A stretch of 9,252 bases of DNA from JASGCK01 sp031430035 (GTDB lineage Bacteria > Pseudomonadota > Gammaproteobacteria > Burkholderiales > Burkholderiaceae_C): NCBI GenBank assembly GCA_031430035.1, contig JANPAS010000171.1, positions 1-9,252 on the forward strand. The letters run 5' to 3'. The notes below the pieces were generated by a model. The model was given only the letters and a program-made list of their open reading frames with translations. It did not search any database and had not been told where the DNA came from. Position numbers and translations under genes: made by a program. Below are positions 1-6,446 of the stretch, piece after piece. The number at the start of each line of letters is the position of its first letter. Within the stretch, counting starts at the first letter, position 1.

Positions 1-2781
1 GTTGCGCTTGATGTCTAGGCTTGTCTCGTCGCGAGTTCTTTTGAGTAAGGCATCTAGCAACCCACCGTGCGCCCAGCTAATCGGCTCGCAGAGCATGCCA
101 GATAAGCGCTCCGAGCTTGCGGGCAGTGGCACAAAACGCGACCGTGGACGCTGCGGCAGGCTTTTGAGCAGCGCCCAAATTTTGTCTTTCAGCATGCCTG
201 GTACTAACCATTCGCAGCGATCCTCGCTGACTTGATTGAGTGCAAAAATCGGGATCTCTACCGTGAGCCCATCACTGGCGTGACTTGGCTCGTGCAAATA
301 CGTGGCTTTGCAATCGACGCCGCCAAGGCGAATCATCTTGGGGAACTGATCGGTGGTGATGCCCGCTGCCTCGTGGCGCATCAGCTCTTCGCGGGACAGC
401 AAGAGTAACTTGGGATTGGTTTTGACTGTCTGTTTAAACCATTTTTCAAACGTGTGACCGCTGCACACATCTTGCGGAATGTGCTGGTCGTAAAACGCAA
501 AAATCAGCTCGTCATCTACCAGTACATCTTGGCGGCGTGACTTGTGCTCCAGCTCCTCCACCTTCGCAATCATTTTGATATTGGCTTGCAAAAAGGGTAG
601 AGGTGTTTCCCAGTTGCCGCCAACCAAAGCCTCGCGGATAAAGACTTCCCGAGCGCCCGACGGGTCAATTTTGGAAAAATCGACACGGCGGTTGTGATAG
701 ACCAAAAGACCATAAAGCGTGGCACGTTCCAGCGCCATGACTTGCCCCGCTTTCTTTTCCCAGTGCGGATCGAGCAATTGTTTTTTGAGCAAATGATCGG
801 CCACTTTTTCAATCCACTGCGGGTCAATATTGGCGATGCCGCGCCCAAAGAGGCGCGTGGTTTCTACCAACTCCGAGCACATGATCCAGCGCCCCGGTTT
901 CTTAGATAAGTTGCGTCCAGGATGCGGATAAAACTTGATGCCTCGTGCGCCCAAGTACCAATCTTCTTCGTCTGATTTGCAGCCGATATTACCCAGCAAT
1001 CCTGCCATCAAACTCATGTGCAATTGCTCAAACGTAGCGGGTAACTGGGTGGATGTGGCAGCGGATTTGTAGCCGTGCTCTTTAACTGCCGATTGCAACT
1101 GTTGATAGATGTCGCGCCACTCACGCACACGTCTGGCTGAGATGAAATTGGCTTTGAGTGCCGTCTCTTGCTGACGGCGCGAGCCTGTTTGCTCGTCTAA
1201 CCATTTCCACAGTTTGAGATAGCCCACAAACTCGCTTTTTTCATCGTCAAACTTAGCGTGCGCTTGGTCGGCTTGCGTCTGCTTGTCCATCGGACGATCG
1301 CGCACATCTTGCACGGAAATTGCACTTGCAATCACGAGCACCTCGTCCAAAGCCCCACGGGTATTGGCTTCCAAGAGCATTCGTCCTAGGCGCGGGTCAA
1401 GTGGAAGCTTGGCGAGCTGCATGCCTAGCGGTGTGATGGCATTGGCTTCGTCCACGGCACCGAGTTCATTCAGCAATTGATACCCGTCAGCAATCGCGCG
1501 TCCGCTCGGGGCTTCTAAAAATGGGAAATCTTCCACCCCCCCAAGATGCAAGGACTTCATGCGCAAGATGACGCCTGCAAGCGAGGAGCGCAAAATTTCG
1601 GGATCGGTAAACGGCGCACGGCCTGCAAAGTCCAAATCGGAATAGAGGCGAATACAAATGCCATTGGCGACACGCCCGCAGCGTCCCGCACGTTGGTTGG
1701 CGGCTGCTTGGCTGATGGGCTCAACTAAAAGCTGCTCGACCTTGTTGCGATAGCTGTAACGCTTGACCCGTGCAGTGCCCGCGTCGATGACGTAGCGAAT
1801 GCCAGGCACAGTGAGTGAAGTCTCGGCAACGTTGGTCGTTAGCACCACGCGGCGTGTGCTGTGCGATGAAAAAATTTTGTCCTGTTCAGCAGGTGTGAGC
1901 CGCGCAAACAGTGGCAGAACTTCAGCAGAGCGCAATACGGGCGAATGTGCAAGGTGTTTGCGCAGGTGATCGGTTGCCTCGCGAATTTCGCGCTCGCCCG
2001 GCAAAAAGATGAGCACATCGCCTTGATCGGATGGATTGCGCCAGAGTTCGTCCAGCGCATCGGCTATCGCGTCATTCACATCAAAATCACGTGATTCGTC
2101 AAACGGCCGATAGCGCTGCTCAACAGGAAAGGTGCGTCCCGACACCGTAATGATGGGTGCAGGGCCGCGGGTGCTGGCGAAATGCTTGGCAAAGCGGTCT
2201 GCGTCAATGGTGGCCGAGGTCACGATGATGGTGAGGTCAGGGCGACGCGGCAGGAGTTGGCGTAAATAGCCCAGCAAAAAATCAATGTTCAAACTGCGCT
2301 CGTGCGCTTCGTCAATGATGATGCAGTCGTAAGCCAAGAGGTCGGGATCGGTTTGCGTCTCGGCCAGCAAGATGCCGTCCGTCATCAGCTTGATTTGCGT
2401 GTTTTTAGACAGCTTGTCGGCAAAGCGAACTTTAAATCCGACCACTTCGCCAAGCGGTGTGTGCAACTCTTCCGCAATGCGCTTGGCAACGGACGAGGCA
2501 GCAATGCGGCGTGGTTGCGTATGAGCGATGATCTTCGCACGCGCAGGCTGATGGCTTGCAGCCCTTACTGGACGTGGCCTAGCGGCCTGCTCATTTAGTT
2601 CTTTTGCTTCCCGTGCGGCTTTCGCTTGCTTGAGCCCCAGCACAATTTTGGGCAATTGTGTCGTCTTGCCCGAGCCCGTTTCACCGCACAAAATCAGCAC
2701 CTGTGAGGCACGCAGCGCGTCCTCAATCTCAGAGCGACGTTCGCTGACGGGTAAGTTTTCGGGGAAAGTGATATTGAGCAT
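1..2781 (-). CDS. hrpA: ATP-dependent RNA helicase HrpA, DEAH-box (partial, C-terminus beyond left edge)
   Basis: The reading frame is uninterrupted from the ATG at 2781 to base 1, giving 927 codons without a stop. Helicase motifs appear in order: Walker A GETGSGKT (residues 33-40), HTQPRR (87-92), DEAH (157-160), SAT (189-191), TTNVAETSLT (315-324) and QRAGRCGR (363-370). Further on, the segment ASAISVQDVRDRP and an OB-fold-like region around residues 660-790 match the HrpA layout rather than the shorter HrpB. E. coli HrpA is about 1300 residues, so roughly the last 370 are missing here because of the window edge. The family consists of cytoplasmic RNA helicases; E. coli HrpA is linked to mRNA processing and rescue of stalled ribosomes. 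The chosen start lies just before ITFPENLPVS, which aligns with ITYPDNLPVS of E. coli, so this protein lacks the long N-terminal extension of the E. coli one. A basic, Ala-rich insert sits at residues 51-83. No Shine-Dalgarno sequence is evident, and the gene is divergent from the next with a 24-bp gap. Confidence 0.95.
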   Translation of the reverse strand, partial: MLNITFPENLPVSERRSEIEDALRASQVLILCGETGSGKTTQLPKIVLGLKQAKAAREAKELNEQAARPRPVRAASHQPARAKIIAHTQPRRIAASSVAKRIAEELHTPLGEVVGFKVRFADKLSKNTQIKLMTDGILLAETQTDPDLLAYDCIIIDEAHERSLNIDFLLGYLRQLLPRRPDLTIIVTSATIDADRFAKHFASTRGPAPIITVSGRTFPVEQRYRPFDESRDFDVNDAIADALDELWRNPSDQGDVLIFLPGEREIREATDHLRKHLAHSPVLRSAEVLPLFARLTPAEQDKIFSSHSTRRVVLTTNVAETSLTVPGIRYVIDAGTARVKRYSYRNKVEQLLVEPISQAAANQRAGRCGRVANGICIRLYSDLDFAGRAPFTDPEILRSSLAGVILRMKSLHLGGVEDFPFLEAPSGRAIADGYQLLNELGAVDEANAITPLGMQLAKLPLDPRLGRMLLEANTRGALDEVLVIASAISVQDVRDRPMDKQTQADQAHAKFDDEKSEFVGYLKLWKWLDEQTGSRRQQETALKANFISARRVREWRDIYQQLQSAVKEHGYKSAATSTQLPATFEQLHMSLMAGLLGNIGCKSDEEDWYLGARGIKFYPHPGRNLSKKPGRWIMCSELVETTRLFGRGIANIDPQWIEKVADHLLKKQLLDPHWEKKAGQVMALERATLYGLLVYHNRRVDFSKIDPSGAREVFIREALVGGNWETPLPFLQANIKMIAKVEELEHKSRRQDVLVDDELIFAFYDQHIPQDVCSGHTFEKWFKQTVKTNPKLLLLSREELMRHEAAGITTDQFPKMIRLGGVDCKATYLHEPSHASDGLTVEIPIFALNQVSEDRCEWLVPGMLKDKIWALLKSLPQRPRSRFVPLPASSERLSGMLCEPISWAHGGLLDALLKRTRDETSLDIKRN

Positions 2782-2797
2782 GGGCGCGCTGATAATA
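2768..2797. promoter_or_regulatory. Putative overlapping divergent promoters between hrpA and the alarmone-synthetase-like gene
   Basis: On the plus strand GTGATA (2768-2773, 4/6 to TTGACA), a 17-bp spacer and GATAAT (2791-2796, 5/6 to TATAAT) form a reasonable sigma70-type promoter. The same bases read on the minus strand give TATTAT (2797-2792, also 5/6), although no good minus-strand -35 is visible. The plus-strand transcript would start near 2803, three bases before the ATG at 2806; the minus-strand one near 2785, about four bases before the hrpA ATG. This is read by eye and rests on hexamer matches only. Confidence 0.4.
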
Positions 2798-2805
2798 CAA
2801 AGCTT

Positions 2806-3534
2806 ATGAAAAGCACCCCGCCAACCTTTAGCAATAACCAGATTGATAAACTGGGTGAGCGCTTGAAAGCGGGTAGTCCTAGCGACGAGGATGTGACGAT
2901 GCTGTCCAGCTATCGGAGTAGTTTTTTTGATGCGGCTAAAGCTGTCGCGGATACGGTTCGTGAGATATCAGGATTGGAAGTGACTGCACGATCTTTAAAG
3001 ACGACGCTTTCAATCGTTGCAAAGCTCAAACGAGATGGTGTGAAGCAGTTATCTTCAATGCAAGATATTGGTGGATGCCGGGTGACGGTTCGTAATTTGA
3101 CGGAGCAGGACGAGCTAGTTGAAAAATTGCTAAAAGCATATCCAGATGCAAAACTCTATGACCGAGTGGCTAAGCCAAGTCATGGATACCGTGCAAAGCA
3201 TTTGGTTGTAAAGGCTAATGAACGACGAATTGAGATTCAAGTGAGAACTAAATTGCAGCATCAGTGGGCTTTACTTTCAGAAGCTATTGCAGATGTGTTT
3301 GGACAAAATTTAAAATATGGCGTTGGTGAAAAAGTCGCATTAACAGTGTTATTTGGATCAGCTAACACTTTTTGGAAGTTTGACCAATTAGGTTCACTAA
3401 TGGGAAAGATTTCTTCCGACCCAGTTGCGAAAGATGATGAATTAATTCTTCGATACGATGAGGCTTATAAAAACATGCTGGAAGAGTACGCCATCTGGAT
3501 GGAACTACTTAATGATTTCAAGAGAAAAAAATGA
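2806..3534 (+). CDS. RelA/SpoT-domain nucleotidyltransferase, small alarmone synthetase-like (toxSAS candidate)
   Basis: This 242-residue protein has a single RelA/SpoT synthetase domain and neither the HD hydrolase domain nor the TGS/ACT regulatory domains of long RSH enzymes. The expected signatures are in order: ARSLKTTLSIVAKLKRD (61-77, with R62, K65 and K73), MQDIGGCRV (85-93, with metal-ligand D87), HGYRAKH (126-132, with base-stacking Y128) and EIQVRTKLQHQWA (143-155, with metal-ligand E143). All core catalytic positions therefore look intact, so it should transfer pyrophosphate from ATP, either to GDP/GTP or, as toxSAS enzymes do, to the tRNA 3' end. Which acceptor it uses cannot be told from sequence. 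The start is supported by the N-terminal NNQIDKLGERLKAG segment, which resembles that of related short RelA/SpoT proteins as I remember them; no Shine-Dalgarno is present. GC falls to about 37% over 3241-3480 (89 of 240 bases), well below its neighbours, suggesting acquisition. Its stop overlaps the next start (ATGA), so the two are probably co-translated. Confidence 0.88.
   Translation: MKSTPPTFSNNQIDKLGERLKAGSPSDEDVTMLSSYRSSFFDAAKAVADTVREISGLEVTARSLKTTLSIVAKLKRDGVKQLSSMQDIGGCRVTVRNLTEQDELVEKLLKAYPDAKLYDRVAKPSHGYRAKHLVVKANERRIEIQVRTKLQHQWALLSEAIADVFGQNLKYGVGEKVALTVLFGSANTFWKFDQLGSLMGKISSDPVAKDDELILRYDEAYKNMLEEYAIWMELLNDFKRKK
3525..3531 (+). other. In-phase A AAA AAA slippery heptamer at the alarmone-synthetase / small-gene junction
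   Basis: Seven adenines precede the TGA (3532-3534) of the RelA/SpoT-like gene in the phase A AAA AAA. The next gene lies in the -1 frame and begins with the last A of the run. A -1 slip here would read straight into its ATG and give a fusion of about 325 residues. No well-placed downstream hairpin is seen; the nearest candidate (stem 3564-3570 / 3578-3584) is about 32 bases away. The run is certain; its function is speculative. Confidence 0.35.
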
Positions 3535-3782
3535 TTTACTACATTGAATACAGCCGCGAGCAGCAAAAGCTTTTGTCGCTTTTGACTTATCCAGAAAGTG
3601 ACAGAGCTCTTGCACAAGCATACGCTTTGAAGCGTGAAATCGAACTGTCACGTCTACCTGGCGGCTTGAAGCTAGAAATCGTCATGCTTGAAGCCGACAG
3701 CGAAGCGACGATTCGTAATACGCATTCGCGTTATTTTGGTAATCCTTTCAGCGCGGGTTTATCTCCGTCCATCCCAGCATGA
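3531..3782 (+). CDS. Small unrecognised protein coupled to the alarmone-synthetase-like gene (candidate antitoxin)
   Basis: I do not recognise this 83-residue protein with confidence. It begins IYYIEYSREQ and shows an apparent beta-beta-alpha-beta-alpha pattern: strands near residues 2-8, 13-20 and 47-54, helices near 21-40 and 56-68, then a Pro/Ser-rich tail (72-83). There is no signal peptide or membrane segment. It overlaps the upstream gene by ATGA (3531-3534) and argA by another ATGA (3779-3782), so its frame is bounded tightly on both sides, which favours a real gene. The weak purine stretch AGAG at 3521-3524 sits six bases before the ATG. Coupling of a small protein to a single-domain RelA/SpoT protein is the usual arrangement of toxSAS toxin-antitoxin pairs, hence the antitoxin suggestion; it could instead be an accessory or regulatory subunit. 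GC is about 50% over 3601-3720, intermediate between the AT-rich gene before it and argA. Confidence 0.7.
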   Translation: MIYYIEYSREQQKLLSLLTYPESDRALAQAYALKREIELSRLPGGLKLEIVMLEADSEATIRNTHSRYFGNPFSAGLSPSIPA

Positions 3783-5116
3783 CCACCAACGCCAACGCCA
3801 ATTTCGTCCCCTGGTTTCGCTCCGTCGCGCCCTACATCCATACGCATCGCGGCAAGACGTTTGTGGTGGCTGTTTGCGGTGAAGCGATTGCTGACGGCAA
3901 ACTGAGCTTGATTGCGCAAGACGTCGCCTTGATTCAAAGCATGGGCGTGAAGATTGTGCTGGTGCATGGCTTTAGGCCGCAAGTGAATGAGCAGCTGGCT
4001 GCAAAAGGACACACGCCGCAGTATTCGCACGGGATGCGGATTACGGATTCGGTTGCGCTGGATTGTGCGCAAGAAGCTGCTGGACAGCTGCGCTACGAGA
4101 TTGAAGCCGCGTTTAGTCAAGGCTTACCGAATACGCCAATGGCGGGCTCAACGGTTCGTGTGATTTCGGGCAATTTTTTAACTGCACGGCCTGTCGGTTT
4201 GATTGACGGCGTGGACTTTATCCACTCAGGTTTGGTGCGCAAGGTGGACACCGTCGCGATCAATCAAGTGCTGGACATGGGAGCTGTCGTGCTCTTGTCG
4301 CCGTTTGGTTTTTCGCCCACGGGCGAGGCGTTTAACCTCACCATGGAAAACGTGGCAACCAGCGTGGCGATTGGTCTGCAAGCCGATAAGCTGATCTTTT
4401 TGACGGAGATTGATGGCATTCACACTGACCAAAATGATGCTGCAAGCCCCGTGGATACTGAGCTGCCGCTAGTTGATGCAGAAAAGCTATTGGCGGCTTT
4501 GCCTGACGCAACACAGCCCACGGACACGGCGTTTTATTTGCAGCACTGCGTCAAAGCTTGCAAGTCTGGGGTGGAGCGTTCCCACATCTTGCCTTATGCC
4601 GTAGATGGTGCGCTCTTGCTTGAGATTTATGTCCATGACGGCATTGGCACGATGGTGATTGACGAAAAATTAGAGAGCCTGCGTGAAGCGACTATTGATG
4701 ATGTGGGATCGATCTTGCAACTCATCGAGCCGTTTGAGCGCGATGGCACGCTGGTCAAGCGTGACCGTACCGAGATTGAGCGCGATGCTAAGTACTACAC
4801 CGTGATTGAGCACGATGGCGTGATCTTTGGTTGCGCAGCGCTGTACTACTACCCCGAGGCAAAAACGGCCGAGATGGCGGCGCTGACGGTTTCCCCCAGC
4901 GTACAAAATCAAGGAGATGGCGAGAGACTCCTCAAACGCATCGAACACCGCGCCAAGGCAGCAGGCTTTGAGAGCATTTTTGTGCTGACGACTCGCACCA
5001 CGCATTGGTTTATCAAGCGTGGCTTTGCGCCAGTCGATGCCAATTGGTTGCCCGAAGCACGCAAGAAGAAATACAACTGGGATCGCAAATCCCAGGTGCT
5101 GGTTAAAAAACTTTAA
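3779..5116 (+). CDS. argA: N-acetylglutamate synthase (amino-acid N-acetyltransferase) ArgA
   Basis: The enzyme transfers acetyl from acetyl-CoA to L-glutamate, the first committed step of arginine biosynthesis, in the cytoplasm. The 445-residue length fits classical bacterial ArgA. Residues 13-33 (FRSVAPYIHTHRGKTFVVAV) closely resemble the E. coli N-terminus FRQSVPYINTHRGKTF, which also fixes the start. An amino-acid-kinase-like domain spans about 25-290 and binds arginine in the family: VLVHGFRPQVNEQL (60-73), SGLVRKVDTVAINQVLD (150-166) and LTEIDGIHTD (208-217). A GNAT acetyltransferase domain follows at about 300-445, with AALTVSPSVQNQGDGERLL (367-385) as the acetyl-CoA loop and FVLTTRTTHWFIKRGFAPVD (401-420). 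The ATG overlaps the stop of the 83-residue gene and has no Shine-Dalgarno, so translation likely depends on coupling. Feedback inhibition by arginine is expected from the family. Confidence 0.97.
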   Translation: MTTNANANFVPWFRSVAPYIHTHRGKTFVVAVCGEAIADGKLSLIAQDVALIQSMGVKIVLVHGFRPQVNEQLAAKGHTPQYSHGMRITDSVALDCAQEAAGQLRYEIEAAFSQGLPNTPMAGSTVRVISGNFLTARPVGLIDGVDFIHSGLVRKVDTVAINQVLDMGAVVLLSPFGFSPTGEAFNLTMENVATSVAIGLQADKLIFLTEIDGIHTDQNDAASPVDTELPLVDAEKLLAALPDATQPTDTAFYLQHCVKACKSGVERSHILPYAVDGALLLEIYVHDGIGTMVIDEKLESLREATIDDVGSILQLIEPFERDGTLVKRDRTEIERDAKYYTVIEHDGVIFGCAALYYYPEAKTAEMAALTVSPSVQNQGDGERLLKRIEHRAKAAGFESIFVLTTRTTHWFIKRGFAPVDANWLPEARKKKYNWDRKSQVLVKKL

Positions 5117-5126
5117 AAAATCAACT

Positions 5127-5131
5127 AAGGA
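5127..5131 (+). promoter_or_regulatory. Ribosome binding site of yggX
   Basis: AAGGA lies nine bases before the ATG at 5141 in the 24-bp argA-yggX gap. It is the clearest Shine-Dalgarno in the hrpA-to-mnmC part of the window; the alarmone-synthetase-like gene and argA have none that I can see. Confidence 0.7.
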
Positions 5132-5140
5132 AAAACGAAT

Positions 5141-5413
5141 ATGGCACGCATGGTTAATTGCATCAAATTGGGTAAGGAAGCCGAAGGGATGGATTTTGCG
5201 CCTTACCCAGGCGAACTCGGTAAAAAGATTTGGCAACAGGTGAGCAAGGAAGCATGGGCGGCTTGGCTTAAGCATCAAACGATGTTGGTGAACGAAAACC
5301 GCTTGAACTTGGCCGACGCACGTGCTCGTCAATATTTGGCACGCCAAATGGAAAACCATTTCTTTGGCGATGGCGCAGATGCGGCGCAGGGCTATGTCCC
5401 GCCAGCAGTTTAA
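5141..5413 (+). CDS. yggX: Fe(2+)-trafficking protein YggX
   Basis: This 90-residue soluble protein matches the YggX family in length and sequence throughout: MARMVNCIKL at the start with the conserved Cys7, then EGMDFAPYPGELGKKIW (15-31), a central WAAWLKHQTMLVNE segment (39-52) and a QYLARQMENHFFG tail (64-76). YggX proteins act in the cytoplasm in iron trafficking and protect Fe-S clusters against oxidative damage; Cys7 has been tied to that role. The gene follows argA after 24 bp, an arrangement I recall from other Betaproteobacteria, and its last 20 bases overlap the start of the oxidoreductase gene. It is probably transcribed with argA. Confidence 0.96.
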   Translation: MARMVNCIKLGKEAEGMDFAPYPGELGKKIWQQVSKEAWAAWLKHQTMLVNENRLNLADARARQYLARQMENHFFGDGADAAQGYVPPAV

Positions 5414-6446
5414 AAAAATTACCATCATTGGCGCTGGTTTAGCAGGAGCTGCTTGCGCCAGCGTCTTTGCCCATGCGGGCTACAGCGTGACGGTCTACGA
5501 GCAAGCAGCGATGCCAGCATCTGGTGCGTCGGGTGTGCCGATTGCTTTGTTTGCGCCTAGTGTTTCGGCTGATGATGCGCCCCATTCGCGTTTGCTGCGG
5601 CAGGGTGTGCATGTGCTGATGGGTGAACTTAAGCGCCTAAGCGCTGCGGGTTTGATGGTTGAAGGCGTCGATTGGGCGATGACGGGCGTTTTGGAGCGCT
5701 GTATTCGTGGCGACAAAAAACTTCCAGGTACATGGCTTGAACCCCAAGACCCGCTTGACTTGCAGAGCACGGTGCTTGGGAGACCTTATACAGATTGGCC
5801 TGCGGGGTATGTGCTGGAGTTATTTCATGGCGCGGCTGGTTGGGTGAATCCGAAGCGATTGATTGCCGCGTGGCTTGCACATCCAGATATCCGATTGCAA
5901 ACTAATAGTCGGATCAATAATTTTGGCGAGTTGGATGCAGATGTTGTCGTGGTGGCTTGCGGCTATCAAACGCCTGAACTGTTGCCTGCGCTTAAAGCCA
6001 CGTTGCAACCGATTCGTGGGCAAGTGGAGTGGGGAGCGTCGTCCGTTCGTGATGATTTTGTTGAATCCGTCAGTAATGCTCCCGTTAACGGCATGGGGCA
6101 TTTCATTCAGACGCCAAGCACTTGGGTGGCGGGCGCTACTTTTCAACGCGATGAGATTGACCTGACACCACGTGAGAAAGACATTGACAAGAATTTTGAA
6201 AAGCTAGCGACGCTGCTGCCAAGGCTCGGAAAGCCATATCTAGAAAGGCTTCGTGCGGATTCAACATCATGGGTTGGTGTGCGTGTGGTGCAAAAAAACC
6301 GACAGCCACTGGTGATGCAACCTGATGCGAGTGGCTACCTACAGCTTTGGGTTTGCACGGGACTCGGCTCGCGTGGACTGAGCCTTGCCGCCTTATGCGC
6401 GAGCGGTTTGCTCACGAGCGTCCAGCACCGCTTGGCGCTCGGTTAG
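5394..6446 (+). CDS. mnmC: FAD-dependent oxidoreductase, stand-alone MnmC C-terminal (cmnm5U34 oxidoreductase) type
   Basis: The 350-residue protein has an N-terminal Rossmann FAD site IIGAGLAGAA (11-20) ending at E36, then ASGASGVP (42-49), IRGQVEW (207-213) and a C-terminal GLGSRGLSLAALC (323-335). The GASG, RGQV and GSRGL blocks in this order match the oxidoreductase half of MnmC, which oxidises carboxymethylaminomethyl-uridine at the tRNA wobble position to aminomethyl-uridine. In E. coli this domain is fused behind a methyltransferase domain (MnmD); that domain is absent here and yggX occupies the upstream position. I use the ATG at 5394, preceded by GCAGGG and directly before the Rossmann strand; an in-frame ATG at 5322 would overlap yggX by 92 bp and adds residues with no family match. 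The protein stops soon after GSRGL, roughly 35 residues shorter than E. coli MnmC as I recall it, and its last 54 bases overlap the convergent TPR gene. A generic D-amino-acid-oxidase-like (DAO family) enzyme is the alternative. Confidence 0.82.
   Translation: MSRQQFKKITIIGAGLAGAACASVFAHAGYSVTVYEQAAMPASGASGVPIALFAPSVSADDAPHSRLLRQGVHVLMGELKRLSAAGLMVEGVDWAMTGVLERCIRGDKKLPGTWLEPQDPLDLQSTVLGRPYTDWPAGYVLELFHGAAGWVNPKRLIAAWLAHPDIRLQTNSRINNFGELDADVVVVACGYQTPELLPALKATLQPIRGQVEWGASSVRDDFVESVSNAPVNGMGHFIQTPSTWVAGATFQRDEIDLTPREKDIDKNFEKLATLLPRLGKPYLERLRADSTSWVGVRVVQKNRQPLVMQPDASGYLQLWVCTGLGSRGLSLAALCASGLLTSVQHRLALG

Noticed and set aside
3731..4120. A 129-codon minus-strand open frame opposite the start of argA
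   Set aside because: Its composition is that of a shadow frame of argA, and it has no ribosome binding site or family resemblance.
5103..5126. A-rich stretch after argA considered as a terminator
   Set aside because: There is no GC-rich stem before it and no T run; the following Shine-Dalgarno and gene suggest read-through.
5322..5393. Earlier ATG for the MnmC-type oxidoreductase
   Set aside because: It would overlap yggX by 92 bp and adds 24 residues in front of a Rossmann fold that already starts correctly from 5394.
4670..5428. A 252-codon open frame on the minus strand opposite argA and yggX
   Set aside because: It lies wholly antisense to two genes recognised along their full length, and its translation is rich in Cys, His and Phe with no recognisable motif.
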